Source of the DNA: Actinomadura kijaniata NBRC 14229
GTDB lineage: Bacteria > Actinomycetota > Actinomycetes > Streptosporangiales > Streptosporangiaceae
Length of the DNA stretch: 64,000 nt
NCBI RefSeq assembly: GCF_001552175.1
Contig: NZ_BCQR01000020.1
Span: forward strand, 20,272 to 84,271
Direction: 5' to 3'
In this document: positions 1 through 8,598 of the stretch, piece by piece
Position numbering within the stretch: position 1 is the stretch's first letter
Layout of the letters: every line of letters begins with the position of its first letter
Translations under genes and position numbers: made by a program
Notes under the pieces: model-generated
The model's database searches: none
Seen by the model: the letters and a program-made list of their open reading frames with translations, nothing else
What the model was told of the DNA's origin: nothing

Positions 1-1
1 C

Positions 2-415
2 GCCTACCTGGAGAAGCAGGGCATCGGCCGGCTGGCGACGATGGGCCCCGGCGGGCCGCAGGTGCGGCCCGTCGGGTTCCGGCTCAACGACGACGGCACC
101 ATCGACATCGGCGGCCCGGACAACGCCAACAGCCGCAAGTACCGCAACGTCCAGGCCGACCCGCGCGTGTCGTTCCTGGTGGACGACATGACGCCGCCGG
201 ACGACCCGGACGCGGTGCGGCCCGGCTGGGGGCGCGGCGTGGAGATCCGCGGCACCGTCGAGCTCGTCAAGGGCGAGATGCACATCGGCAAGGGCTTCTT
301 CAGCGACGACCTGATCCGCGTCCACCCCGAACGGGTCATCAGCTGGCACCTCGACCCCGAACGCCCCGAGGGGGAACGCCGGTCGGTCAGCCCGCGCGAC
401 GCCGCGCGGCGGTGA
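2..415 (+). CDS. PPOX-class F420/FMN-dependent oxidoreductase, 5'-truncated by window
   Basis: The reading frame is open from the first bases of the window, so the true start lies upstream. The visible part is 137 residues, beginning AYLEKQGIGRLATMGP. The opening (GRLATMGPGGPQVRPVGF), the central RKYRNVQADPRVSFLVDD and the closing LIRVHPERVISW follow the split-barrel pyridoxamine-5'-phosphate-oxidase-like fold of small actinobacterial enzymes that bind F420 or FMN and reduce or oxidise small substrates in the cytoplasm. The RVHPERVISW ending is common in the F420-dependent branch. The substrate cannot be inferred. The 3' end overlaps the convergent nitric oxide synthase gene by 29 bp. Family assignment is confident; cofactor choice is inference. 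Confidence 0.8.
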   Translation, partial: AYLEKQGIGRLATMGPGGPQVRPVGFRLNDDGTIDIGGPDNANSRKYRNVQADPRVSFLVDDMTPPDDPDAVRPGWGRGVEIRGTVELVKGEMHIGKGFFSDDLIRVHPERVISWHLDPERPEGERRSVSPRDAARR

Positions 416-1676
416 CGGGGCACCGCCCGCCGCCCACCGCCGGGGACGGCGGGACCGGCACGGCCCCGTGGGCCCCGCCGGGGCCGGACACCGCCCGCCG
501 CAGCGCCTCGGGCTCGGGCCGCCGCACGTACGCCGGGCGCAGGTCGGCCTCGTCGTAGTAGCGGTGGAACACCGGGGTCGCCGCCCCGGAGATCGGCGGA
601 ACGATCCACGACCAGTCGGCGGGGCACACCCGTCCCGCCGCCTCCTCCCGCGCCAGGTGGATCAGGAAGCGGCGCGCCTCGGTGTGGTGGTCGGTGACGG
701 TGACGGCCGCGGCGCGGAACGAGTGCAGCACCGCCACGTTCAGCTCCACCAGCGCCCGGTCGCGCCACAGCGTCGCCTCCTCGGAGCGGTCGAGGCCGAG
801 CAGGTCGGCGATCTCGGGCAGCAGGTCGTAGCGGTCGGCGTCGGCGAGGTTGCGCGCGCCGATCTCGGTGCCCATGTACCAGCCGTTGAACGGCGCGGCC
901 GGATAGGTGACCCCGCCGATCTCCAGGGTCATGTCCGACACCGCCGGGACGGCGTGCCAGCGCAGCCCGAGGCGTTCGAACCACGGGAAGTCGGGGTGGG
1001 CGAGCGGCACCTCCAGCACCACCTCCGGCGGCAGGTCGAAGACGCGGACCGGTTCGCCGGGCGCCTCCACGACCAGCGGCAGCACGTCGAAGCGGGTGCC
1101 GGCGCCCCCGGCCCAGCCCAGCGCGAGCGCGGCGGCGGTGAGCGCGACGTTGGCGGGGTCGCCGACCACCCCGTCCGGCCGCCGGTGGCCGGCGTACCGG
1201 ATGAGCTGGGAGTTCCACAGCCGGGGGCCGGGCCGTCCCGGCTCGTCCGGCGCGAACACCGTGATGATCGGCCGGATCCGCCCGCCGCCGGTGGCCGCCG
1301 CCAGGTGCTCCACGCATCCGGCGGCGACCTGCTCGGGGGCACGGGCGTGCCGCAGGTCCCGCACCCGCAGGCTGCGCCAGTACAGCCGTCCGATGCACCG
1401 GTCGCTGTTGCGCCAGGCGACCCGCGCGCCGAACGTCAGCTCGGCCTCGGTGTGCCGGTAGGTCCCGGTCTCCGTGATCTCCGCCCGGACCCGCCGCAGC
1501 CGGTCCTCCAGGTCCCCCGCCCGCCGGTCCTCGGCGTGGAACATCCGCAGGAACTCCTCGGCGGCCCGCCACACGGCCCGCTCGGCCGGGACGTCGGCGG
1601 AGGTCCCGGCCGGGATCCCGTCCGCCGGGACCGGCCGGACCGTCCGCGCCCTCGTCTTGCGCCCGAAAAGCGACAT
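387..1676 (-). CDS. nos: Bacterial nitric oxide synthase, oxygenase domain only
   Basis: Predicted 429-residue heme protein that oxidises L-arginine to citrulline and nitric oxide. The family hallmark ARVAWRNSDRCIGRLYW lies at about residues 84-100, with Cys94 as the expected proximal heme thiolate. Further on are the conserved PFNGWYMGTEIGARNL segment, whose Glu binds the arginine guanidinium, and the DWSWIVPPISG segment near the tetrahydrobiopterin-binding site. There is no flavodoxin/FAD reductase domain, as in most bacterial NOS, so electrons must come from separate cellular reductases; none is encoded next to it. The ATG at 1676 is preferred over an in-frame GTG 36 bp upstream because AGGGGGG lies just before it. 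It is convergent with and overlaps the PPOX gene. Role (signalling, nitration or stress defence) is not shown by context. Confidence 0.93.
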   Translation of the reverse strand: MSLFGRKTRARTVRPVPADGIPAGTSADVPAERAVWRAAEEFLRMFHAEDRRAGDLEDRLRRVRAEITETGTYRHTEAELTFGARVAWRNSDRCIGRLYWRSLRVRDLRHARAPEQVAAGCVEHLAAATGGGRIRPIITVFAPDEPGRPGPRLWNSQLIRYAGHRRPDGVVGDPANVALTAAALALGWAGGAGTRFDVLPLVVEAPGEPVRVFDLPPEVVLEVPLAHPDFPWFERLGLRWHAVPAVSDMTLEIGGVTYPAAPFNGWYMGTEIGARNLADADRYDLLPEIADLLGLDRSEEATLWRDRALVELNVAVLHSFRAAAVTVTDHHTEARRFLIHLAREEAAGRVCPADWSWIVPPISGAATPVFHRYYDEADLRPAYVRRPEPEALRRAVSGPGGAHGAVPVPPSPAVGGGRCPVTAARRRAG

Positions 1677-1788
1677 GAACCCCCCTGTGACCGAATGAAA
1701 GCACTTGATCACTCGACGTCACAGGATGCCATGAAGGTTGCGGCGCGTCAGGGATTCCTCACTATTCGCAGGAAGTGGACGCCTTCCG

Positions 1789-2925
1789 TCAGTCCCCCGC
1801 CGCCCCCAGCGCCCGCGCGACCATGCCCAGCGCGGCCCAGTCCACGGTCCGGCCGCGGCACAGTTCGCCGAAGGTGGTGACCTCCGCGCGCGTCACCTCG
1901 CCGTCGGCGGCGACGCCGCGCGGCCCGGCCGCGCGCAGCAGGGCCAGCTCGTCCTCGGTGACCTCGGCGGCGAACACGTGCGCGCGGTGCGCCGTCAGCC
2001 CCGCGTCGACCTGCCGGTCGCCGACGGGCCGCAGCCGTTCGGGGGCGAGGGTCAGGCCGGTCTCCTCGGCGAGCTCGGCCAGCGCGTCGGCCAGGGGTCC
2101 GCCCGCGCCCGATCCGCCCGGCGGCCCGTGGACGCGGCCGTCGGGGGTGGTGGCGGGACCGCGCGCCTCCCCCACCAGCACGACGGCGGTCTCGTCGAGG
2201 GTCGGTCCCGGCCGGTACAGCACGACCGCGGCGACGTCGGGGCGCAGCACCACCAGCTCGTCGCGCTTGACGCGGTCCTCGGCGGCCACGCGCAGGGTGA
2301 CGCGCAGCCCGGTGTGCACGTTCTCCCGCCACAGCACCCGCGCGGCCAGCAGCGTGTCACCCGCCGCGCGCCGGGCGGCGTACCAGCCCTGGAACTCCGC
2401 GGTCCGCCAGACCAGCAGCGGCACCTCGCGTTCGCCCTCCACGCGGGTCGCGCCCTCCCCGATCCGCCCCAGCGCGGCGGCCACGACGCCGGGCACGTCG
2501 GTCGCGGTCGGCACGCCGCCCTTGCGGGCGTAGTGCAGCAGGTAGGCGTTCCTCGGCGCCCCGGGCGGCGCGCCGAACACGGCGCGGCCGCTGTCGTGCC
2601 ACATGCCCCACTCCACGTTGGTGGTGAACGCGGGCATCGTCGCCAGGTCGCGCGGCACGTAGAACAGCACCTCGTCGGCCAGGTGGAGGCAGCGTTCCTC
2701 CCAGTCGACCTGGCCGGTGTAGTCGTCGTAGCGATCGTGCCGGTGCTCGGGGACGAACACCACCAGGCGCCCGCCGCCCCTCCAGCGCGCGGTCAGCTCC
2801 GCGACGGCGGCGGGCCGCCAGGACGCCACCTCCGGCGAGCGGGGCGTGGGCCCGGCCAGGAAGACCGCCGCGTCCCAGGACGGCGGCGGCTCCTCTCTCG
2901 CGTGGACCACGACCGTCTCTCCCAT
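1789..2925 (-). CDS. Nucleoside 2-deoxyribosyltransferase-like / Nudix two-domain protein
   Basis: A 378-residue protein with two nucleotide-related domains. Residues 1 to about 150 resemble the nucleoside 2-deoxyribosyltransferase-like family: VFLAGPTPR near the start, LADEVLFYVPRDLATMPAF, then TNVEWGMW carrying the likely catalytic Glu. From about residue 215 a Nudix fold follows, with a degenerate box (ALAELAEETGL): the REXXEE core keeps its last three Glu but the Arg is Ala and the upstream Gly/Glu are not in register. The start is ATG with an AAGGAG ribosome site 7 bp upstream; the longer open frame upstream has no such site. A role in modified-nucleotide salvage or sanitising is inference, and activity of the Nudix half is uncertain. 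Divergent from the membrane protein at 3030. Confidence 0.75.
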   Translation of the reverse strand: MGETVVVHAREEPPPSWDAAVFLAGPTPRSPEVASWRPAAVAELTARWRGGGRLVVFVPEHRHDRYDDYTGQVDWEERCLHLADEVLFYVPRDLATMPAFTTNVEWGMWHDSGRAVFGAPPGAPRNAYLLHYARKGGVPTATDVPGVVAAALGRIGEGATRVEGEREVPLLVWRTAEFQGWYAARRAAGDTLLAARVLWRENVHTGLRVTLRVAAEDRVKRDELVVLRPDVAAVVLYRPGPTLDETAVVLVGEARGPATTPDGRVHGPPGGSGAGGPLADALAELAEETGLTLAPERLRPVGDRQVDAGLTAHRAHVFAAEVTEDELALLRAAGPRGVAADGEVTRAEVTTFGELCRGRTVDWAALGMVARALGAAGD

Positions 2926-3029
2926 GTTCCGCTCCTTCCGCGCCGTCGCGCTTGGCACCCGCCCAACGGGGTACAAGCCGCCCCAAAAACCAAAACAGAA
3001 CAACGAATGCCCGATCTGGAGGATCGATC

Positions 3030-3680
3030 ATGGCGGGCACCATGCGGGTACCGCGCAGCCGGGGCGCGTTCTGCGGAACGCTCCTGGTGCTGCTGGGGCT
3101 GTGGGGCGGGCTGCTCCCGTTCGTCGGGCCCTACCTGGACTTCGGATTCGAGCCGGACCGGCCCTGGGTGTACAGCGTCGAACGGCTGCAACTGAGCGTC
3201 GCGCCGGGCGCCGCCACGGCGCTCGGCGGGCTGGTCGTGCTGGTGAGCGCCAACCGGGTGCTCGCGATGGCCGGGGCCTGGCTCGCCGCGCTCGGCGGCG
3301 CGTGGTTCGCGGTGGGCACGCAGGTCGCCCGGCTGTGGGACGTCGACGGCGTCGGCAGGCCGCTGGGCACCGAGGAGGGCCGGGTGCTGGGCGAGCAGCT
3401 GGCGGCGTTCTCCGCGCTCGGCGTGGTGGTCGTCTTCCTCGCCGCCCTGGCGCTGGGCCGGTTCGCGGTGGTGGGCGTCAAGGAGGCGCGGGCCGCCGAG
3501 GTCCACGACGACCCCGCCGATCCCGCCGACCGCGGCCGGGAGGCCGACCCCGACGCGGGCACCACCCAGCCGATCGCACCCGCCGCCGGACGGTACGGGC
3601 GCGACGCGCCGCCGTCGCCGTGGGGCCCGGTGCCCGACGACCGGCGGGTCGCCGGGGAGCGGGAGGAGCGTCCCCGCTGA
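3030..3680 (+). CDS. Four-helix membrane protein of unknown function
   Basis: 216 residues. Four hydrophobic segments are visible: LLVLLGLWGGLLPFVGPYL (about 17-35), the ALGGLVVLVSANRVLAMAG region (about 65-90), the following LAALGGAWFAVG stretch, and LGVVVVFLAALALGRFAVV (about 130-150). An acidic, Pro-rich cytoplasmic-looking tail with several Asp/Glu and Arg residues ends the protein. No catalytic or binding motif is recognised, so no function is proposed. The start is ATG 3030, supported by GGAGG seven bases upstream; an in-frame alternative at 2952 lies in the divergent promoter region and lacks such a site. Similar unnamed membrane proteins are common in actinomycetes. Confidence 0.7.
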   Translation: MAGTMRVPRSRGAFCGTLLVLLGLWGGLLPFVGPYLDFGFEPDRPWVYSVERLQLSVAPGAATALGGLVVLVSANRVLAMAGAWLAALGGAWFAVGTQVARLWDVDGVGRPLGTEEGRVLGEQLAAFSALGVVVVFLAALALGRFAVVGVKEARAAEVHDDPADPADRGREADPDAGTTQPIAPAAGRYGRDAPPSPWGPVPDDRRVAGEREERPR

Positions 3681-3692
3681 CCGGGGCGCCGG

Positions 3693-3893
3693 TCAGCGGT
3701 TGCGGCTGCGCATGTTGCGCACGGACTTGGTGGTCTCGTAGCTCCGCTTGTCCTCGACCTCGATGTCGTCCCGGTCGGTGAACATCGCGATGAACGCCAC
3801 CAGCAGCCCGACCCCGCCGATCCACGGCTCCCGCCACGCGAAGCTGAGCGCCACGCATCCGATCGCGATGGAGATCAACAGCAAGAGCTTCAC
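3693..3893 (-). CDS. Small two-helix membrane protein, hypothetical
   Basis: A 66-residue protein starting at a GTG preceded by GAGGGG with 7-bp spacing; a longer TTG start at 3932 has no comparable ribosome site. Two transmembrane stretches are clear (LLLLISIAIGCVALSFA, about residues 3-19, and WIGGVGLLVAFIAMF, about 23-37), followed by a charged tail DRDDIEVEDKRSYETTKSVRNMRSRNR that should face the cytoplasm. Function is unknown. It ends 12 bp from the convergent membrane protein gene. Confidence 0.6.
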   Translation of the reverse strand: MKLLLLISIAIGCVALSFAWREPWIGGVGLLVAFIAMFTDRDDIEVEDKRSYETTKSVRNMRSRNR

Positions 3894-3983
3894 GTACGCA
3901 CCCCTCAGAACGCGTTCCCGTTGCCCGGTCAACGAGTAATGGAAGGCTTACTTCCTCCCGGTCCCGGCATCCTGACACGCGAA

Positions 3984-4012
3984 GGCCCGTCCGGGGAACC
4001 CCCGGACGGGCC
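3984..4012 (-). terminator. Terminator hairpin after der
   Basis: Perfect 13-bp inverted repeat (GGCCCGTCCGGGG / CCCCGGACGGGCC) with a 3-base AAC loop, 18 bp beyond the der stop codon. No long U tract follows on the minus strand, as is usual in high-GC actinomycetes. Confidence 0.75.
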
Positions 4013-4030
4013 CTGCCACGTCACCGGCCG

Positions 4031-5437
4031 CTACTTGCGGCGGCCGCGCTTCTCGCGGATCTTCATCGTGATGTCGATCGGGGTGCCCTCGAAGCCGAAC
4101 TCCTCGCGCAGCCGCCGCTCGATGAAGCGCCGGTAGCCCTCCTCCAGGAACCCGGAGGTGAACAGCACGAACCGGGGCGGGCGCACGCCCGCCTGCGTCG
4201 CGAACAGGATCTTGGGCTGCTTGCCGCCGCGGATCGGGTGCGGGTGCGCGTTGACCAGGTCGGCGAAGAACTGGTTCAGCTTGGCGGTCGGCACGCGGGT
4301 GTTCCAGCCCTCCAGCGCCGTCTCGATCGCCGGGACCAGCTTCTCCATGTGGCGGCCGGTCTTGGCCGAGACGTTCACGCGCGGGGCCCAGCGGGCGTTG
4401 TGCAGCTGCCGGTCGATCTCGCGCTCCAGGTAGTGGCGGCGCTCCTCGTCCAGCAGGTCCCACTTGTTGTAGGCGATCACCAGCGCGCGGCCCGCGTCGA
4501 CCACCATGGAGATGATCCGCAGGTCCTGCTCGGCCAGCGGCTCCTCGGCGTCGACCAGCACGACGGCGACCTCGGCGCGCTCCAGCGCCGACTGGGTGCG
4601 CAGGATCGCGTAGAAGTCGGCGCCCTGGTTCTCCCGGTGCCGCCGCCGGATCCCGGCGGTGTCGATGAACCGCCAGGTCTTGCCGCCGAGCTGGATCTCC
4701 TCGTCGATCGGGTCGCGGGTCGTGCCCGCCACCGCGTCGACGACGGCGCGGGTCTCGCCCGCCAGCTTGTTCAGCAGGCTGGACTTGCCGACGTTGGGAC
4801 GGCCCAGCAGCGCCACCCGGCGCGGCCCGCCGAGGTCGGTGAACGTCTCCGGCGGGGCCTCGGCGGGCAGCGCCTCCAGCACCGCGTCCAGCAGGTCGCC
4901 CGAGCCGCGGCCGTGCACGGCGCTGACCGGGTGCGGCTCGCCGATGCCCAGCGACCACAGCAGGGCCGCGTCGGACTCGGCGCCCACGTCGTCGACCTTG
5001 TTGGCGACCAGCACCACCGGCTTGCCGGAGCGGCGCAGGATCTCCACCACGGCCTCGTCCACGTCGGTGGCGCCCACGGTGGCGTCCACCACGAACATCA
5101 CCACGTCGGCCAGGTCGACGGCCAGACGGGCCTGCTCGGCGATGGCGGCGGCCAGCCCCTGCGCGTCGGGCAGCCAGCCGCCGGTGTCCACGACCGTGAA
5201 CCGGCGGCCGTTCCAGGTCGCGTCGTAGGCGACCCGGTCCCGGGTCACCCCCGGTACGTCCTCCACGACCGCCTCACGGCGTCCGATGATCCGGTTGACC
5301 AGCGTGGACTTGCCGACGTTCGGCCGCCCCACCACGGCCACGACCGGCGCGGGCGGCAGCTCGCGCTCCGCCTCGTCGCCGAACTCGGCCACTTCGATGT
5401 CGTATTCGCTTTCGCTCACTGTGTTCTCCGCAGGCAT
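4031..5437 (-). CDS. der: Ribosome biogenesis GTPase Der (EngA)
   Basis: 468-residue double GTPase required for maturation of the 50S ribosomal subunit. Two complete G domains are visible: the first has GRPNVGKS at 37-44, DTGGW at about 84-88 and NKVD at about 146-149; the second has GRPNVGKS at 212-219, the [10 protein letters not shown] switch region and NKWD. The C-terminal KH-like domain ([15 protein letters not shown] to the basic [10 protein letters not shown] end) is present. An acidic N-terminal extension of about 30 residues precedes the first domain, a common actinobacterial feature. It starts 13 bp after cmk and is probably co-transcribed with it; the hairpin at 3984-4012 closes the unit. 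Confidence 0.97.
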   Translation of the reverse strand: MPAENTVSESEYDIEVAEFGDEAERELPPAPVVAVVGRPNVGKSTLVNRIIGRREAVVEDVPGVTRDRVAYDATWNGRRFTVVDTGGWLPDAQGLAAAIAEQARLAVDLADVVMFVVDATVGATDVDEAVVEILRRSGKPVVLVANKVDDVGAESDAALLWSLGIGEPHPVSAVHGRGSGDLLDAVLEALPAEAPPETFTDLGGPRRVALLGRPNVGKSSLLNKLAGETRAVVDAVAGTTRDPIDEEIQLGGKTWRFIDTAGIRRRHRENQGADFYAILRTQSALERAEVAVVLVDAEEPLAEQDLRIISMVVDAGRALVIAYNKWDLLDEERRHYLEREIDRQLHNARWAPRVNVSAKTGRHMEKLVPAIETALEGWNTRVPTAKLNQFFADLVNAHPHPIRGGKQPKILFATQAGVRPPRFVLFTSGFLEEGYRRFIERRLREEFGFEGTPIDITMKIREKRGRRK

Positions 5438-5450
5438 TCGCTCGGCCTGC

Positions 5451-6113
5451 TCATTGAAGTTCTTTGGCGAGGCGGACGATCGCCTCGATGACCTCGTCGA
5501 GCGTCAGCTCGGTCGAGTCGATCTCGTGTGCGTCGTCCGCCCTGGTCAGCGGGGACGCCTTACGGGTGGAGTCGAGCCGGTCCCGGCGGGCCTGCTCGGA
5601 CCGCACGACCGCCACCGACGCGCCCGGGTCGGCGGCCAGGTCCCGGGCCCGGCGCGCGGCACGGACCTCCTCGCTGGCGGTCAGGTAGACCTTCAGCCGG
5701 GCGTCCGGAACCACGACGGTGCCGATGTCGCGACCCTCGGCCACGATCCCCCCACCCCCGATGATCTCACGCTGCAACGCCACCAGGCGTGCCCGGACCT
5801 CGGGAACGGCGGAGACGGCGCTGACGGCGTTGGTGACCTCGCGGGAGCGGATCGGCCCCGACACGTCCTCCCCGTCCACCGTGATGGTCGGGGTGACCGG
5901 GTCGGTGCCCGACTCGATGACCGGATCGCCCACCCGGGCCGCGACGGCCGCGGCGTCCTCCACCGGGACGCCGTTGCGGAGCATCCACCACGTCATGGCG
6001 CGGTACATGGCTCCGGTGTCGAGGTAGCGCAGGCCCAGCGCGCGGGCGACGCCCTTGGAGGCGCTGGACTTGCCCGTCCCGGAGGGGCCGTCCATGGCGA
6101 TGACGAGCGGCAC
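5451..6113 (-). CDS. cmk: Cytidylate kinase
   Basis: 220-residue kinase phosphorylating CMP and dCMP to the diphosphates. The P-loop GPSGTGKS is at residues 9-16 and is followed by the CMP-binding [15 protein letters not shown] segment. The central [21 protein letters not shown] motif and the [17 protein letters not shown] region are typical of bacterial Cmk. The start is GTG with AAGGGAG six bases upstream. Downstream is der, 13 bp away, an arrangement conserved in actinobacteria, although the acyltransferase gene often found between them is absent here. Upstream is tyrA, separated by 138 bp. Confidence 0.96.
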   Translation of the reverse strand: MPLVIAMDGPSGTGKSSASKGVARALGLRYLDTGAMYRAMTWWMLRNGVPVEDAAAVAARVGDPVIESGTDPVTPTITVDGEDVSGPIRSREVTNAVSAVSAVPEVRARLVALQREIIGGGGIVAEGRDIGTVVVPDARLKVYLTASEEVRAARRARDLAADPGASVAVVRSEQARRDRLDSTRKASPLTRADDAHEIDSTELTLDEVIEAIVRLAKELQ

Positions 6114-6251
6114 GATCGCTCCCTTTCTAGCGGTCCTGCGTGCCCGCGGACGCGCGGCGGGCGGGGATGGCGGGGCGGCGCCCCAGGTTACCGGTCCCCT
6201 CGACCCCCGCTCACAGAACGCGTCGGGGGCCTCGGGTTCTTCCCGCGCGGC

Positions 6252-7343
6252 TCAGCCGGGGACCGACCAGCCGCGCGAACGCAGCTCGGCGGCCAGCTTC
6301 TCGGCCGCCTCGGGCTTGACGACGATCTCCAGGACGCCCAGCGGGCGGCCCGGGGAGTGCTCGATGGTGACGTCCTCGATGTTGACCCCGGCGATCCCGG
6401 CCGCCTGGAAGATCATCGCGAGTTCGCCGGGGCGGTCGGGGATGACCACCGGGACCGTGGCGTAGGTCTTGTCCTGCGAGCCGTGCTTGCCGGGGATGCG
6501 GGAGCGGCCCGCGTTGCCGCGCAGCAGCAGGTCCGCGACGTGCGCGGCGGCGCCCTCGCTGCCGTCGCGCAGCAGCGAGGCGGCCACGGCCAGGTCGGTG
6601 GCGACGGCCTCCAGCACGTCGGCGACCGGGTCGGCGTTGGCGCTCAGGATGCCGATCCACAGCTTGGGGTCGCTGGCGGCGATGCGGGTCACGTCCCGCA
6701 CGCCCTGCCCGGCCAGGCCGAGGGCGGTGTCGTCGGCGCCGGTGAGCCGGGCGGCGACGGCGGCCGACACCACGTGCGGGGCGTGCGAGACCAGCGCCAC
6801 CGACCGGTCGTGGTGACCGGCGTCCACGGTGACGGCCTGCGCGCCGCAGGCCTGGACCAGGGCGGTGACGGTCGCGACGGCCCCGGGCCGGGTCTCGGCG
6901 GTCGGGCACAGCGCCCAGGGGCGGCCCAGGAACAGGTCGGGGCGGGCGGCGGCCGGGCCGGAGCGCTCGCGTCCGGCCAGCGGGTGGCCCGCGACGAACG
7001 AGGTCAGGTCGCAGCCCAGGTCGGCGGCCTGCCGCAACGGCAGCGCCTTGACGCTGGCGACGTCGGTGTAGACGGCGGCCAGCCGGCGCTTCTGGGCGTC
7101 CAGCAGGGTGACGGCGACGGCGGCGGGCGGCACGCACAGCACCGCCAGGTCGGCGGGCTCGCCGGGGCCGTCGGCCGGCAGGGCGTCGCCCGCGCCGAGC
7201 TCGACCGCCATCGCCAGCGCGGTCTCGTCCCGGTCGGCGAGCAGCACCTCGCTGCCCCGCTCGCGCATGGCCAGGGCGATCGAGGTCCCGATCAGCCCGG
7301 TCCCGATCACCACGATGCGCGCGGGGACGCTCTCTTCTTCCAC
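6252..7343 (-). CDS. tyrA: Prephenate dehydrogenase with C-terminal ACT domain
   Basis: About 363 residues. It converts prephenate to 4-hydroxyphenylpyruvate in tyrosine biosynthesis. A Rossmann NAD(P) motif (VVIGTGLIGTSIALAM) opens the protein, followed by GHPLAGRERSGP and the HDRSVALVSHAPHVVSAA helix characteristic of the dehydrogenase domain. The last ~80 residues (VPVVIPDRPGELAMIFQAAG onward) form an ACT domain, which in this family usually senses tyrosine for feedback control. The start is uncertain: the GTG at 7343 has AAGG four bases upstream, while an in-frame GTG at 7358 lacks a ribosome site. It forms an aromatic amino acid pair with aroH immediately upstream on the same strand. Confidence 0.93.
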   Translation of the reverse strand: MEEESVPARIVVIGTGLIGTSIALAMRERGSEVLLADRDETALAMAVELGAGDALPADGPGEPADLAVLCVPPAAVAVTLLDAQKRRLAAVYTDVASVKALPLRQAADLGCDLTSFVAGHPLAGRERSGPAAARPDLFLGRPWALCPTAETRPGAVATVTALVQACGAQAVTVDAGHHDRSVALVSHAPHVVSAAVAARLTGADDTALGLAGQGVRDVTRIAASDPKLWIGILSANADPVADVLEAVATDLAVAASLLRDGSEGAAAHVADLLLRGNAGRSRIPGKHGSQDKTYATVPVVIPDRPGELAMIFQAAGIAGVNIEDVTIEHSPGRPLGVLEIVVKPEAAEKLAAELRSRGWSVPG

Positions 7344-7466
7344 CCGACCTTCAGCCACCCGTCAAGGGTAGCGGCCGGTGGCACCCCTCCAGGACGCCGC
7401 CGGGCCCGCGCCGCGGGGCGGCACGGGACCTGGCCGCCCGGCGGCCACCGGGCGGCTCCTGGGCGG

Positions 7467-7829
7467 CTACTGGGCGATGTCCAGCCGCAGCGCCTGCGCG
7501 CCGCGCAGGTAGACGTGCTGCATCTCCGACCGGGGCCGGTCGGTCTCGATGTGCGCCATCAGCCGGATCACCCGGGGCAGGGCGTGCGGGACGTCGATCT
7601 CCGCGGCGCACAGCAGCGGCACCTCGTGGAAGCCGAGCTTGCGCGCCGCCAGCGCCGGGAACTCGGCGGTCAGGTCCGGCGTCGCCGTGAACACCACGCT
7701 GATCACGTCGTCGGTGGTCAGGCCGTTGCGGGTCATCACCTCGGCGACCAGCTCGGTGGTCGCCTCCAGGATCAGCTCCCGGTCGTCGGCGTCCACCTGG
7801 GTCGCCCCGCGCAGCGCGCGTACCGCCAC
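7467..7829 (-). CDS. aroH: Chorismate mutase, AroH class
   Basis: 120-residue monofunctional chorismate mutase of the trimeric Bacillus AroH type, converting chorismate to prephenate. Residues matching the known active site are in place: Arg7 (MAVRALRGAT), Cys74 and Glu77 (PLLCAAEIDV), Arg89 (ALPRVIRLM) and Tyr107 (HVYLRGA). The GTG start is preceded by a strong GGAGGGGG site. The product feeds the tyrA enzyme encoded next downstream. Upstream, 28 bp away, is rluB, so aroH may be expressed from the same transcript as the segregation/pseudouridylation genes. Confidence 0.96.
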   Translation of the reverse strand: MAVRALRGATQVDADDRELILEATTELVAEVMTRNGLTTDDVISVVFTATPDLTAEFPALAARKLGFHEVPLLCAAEIDVPHALPRVIRLMAHIETDRPRSEMQHVYLRGAQALRLDIAQ

Positions 7830-7857
7830 AGTCGTCCCCCTCCTCGAACGGCCGGAC

Positions 7858-8598
7858 CTACAGGCCCACGGCCTTGTACAGCTCGCCGATCTCTTTCACC
7901 GTCAGCGCCCGCATGTTGCCGGGCCGCAGCAGGCCGAGCTTGATCGGCCCGAACTCTACGCGGGCCAGCTGCTGCACGGGGAAGCCGACCTCCTTCAGCA
8001 GGCGGCGCACGATGTGCTTGCGGCCCTCGTGCAGGGTGATCTCCACCAGCACCCGCCGGCCCACCTGGTCGAAGATCCGGAACCGGTCGGCCTTGGCCAT
8101 CCCGTCCTCCAGCTCCACGCCCCTCTTCAGGGTCCGGCCGAGGTCGCGCGGGATCGGGCCGTGGATCTCGGCCAGATAGGTCTTGGCGACGCCGTAGCTG
8201 GGGTGCATCAGGCGGTGCGCGAGCTCGCCGTCGTTGGTGAGCAGGATCAGGCCCTCGGTGTCGGTGTCCAGGCGGCCGACGTGGAACAGCCGTTCGGGCA
8301 CCTCGACGTAGTCGGCCAGGGACTTGCGGCCTCGCTCGTCGGCCATGGTGGACACCACGCCACGCGGCTTGTTGATCATGTAGTAGCGCGTCTCGGCGCG
8401 GGTCTCGACGCGGCGGCCGTCGACATGGATCACGTCGTGCTGCGGGTCGACGCGCTCACCGAAGCGGAAGACCTTCTTGCCGTTGACCGTGACCCGGCCC
8501 TCGCCGATCAGCTCCTCGCAGTGGCGGCGGCTGCCGATGCCGGCGTCCGCCATGACCTTCTGCAGGCGTACACCCTGGGTTTCGGCTCTTTCGGTCAC
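7858..8598 (-). CDS. rluB: rRNA pseudouridine synthase, RluB/RsuA family
   Basis: 246-residue enzyme with an N-terminal S4 RNA-binding domain (VRLQKVMADAGIGSRRHCEE, about 10-29) and a pseudouridine synthase domain whose catalytic Asp111 sits in FHVGRLDTDTEGLILL. The HEGRKHIVRRLLKEVGFPV motif further on is typical of the RsuA/RluB/E/F group. The likely target is U2605-equivalent of 23S rRNA by analogy with RluB, but the exact site is inferred. The GTG start overlaps the scpB stop codon by 4 bp (GTGA), indicating translational coupling. The scpA-scpB-rluB order is conserved in actinobacteria. Confidence 0.93.
   Translation of the reverse strand: MTERAETQGVRLQKVMADAGIGSRRHCEELIGEGRVTVNGKKVFRFGERVDPQHDVIHVDGRRVETRAETRYYMINKPRGVVSTMADERGRKSLADYVEVPERLFHVGRLDTDTEGLILLTNDGELAHRLMHPSYGVAKTYLAEIHGPIPRDLGRTLKRGVELEDGMAKADRFRIFDQVGRRVLVEITLHEGRKHIVRRLLKEVGFPVQQLARVEFGPIKLGLLRPGNMRALTVKEIGELYKAVGL

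Noticed and set aside
4..1722. Very long open frames antisense or out of frame to real genes (for example 4-1722, 13420-17241, 23203-25770, 30550-33918)
   Set aside because: At this GC content stop codons are rare in non-coding frames. The translations are Arg/Ala/Gly-rich without any family motif and they lie exactly opposite well-recognised genes.
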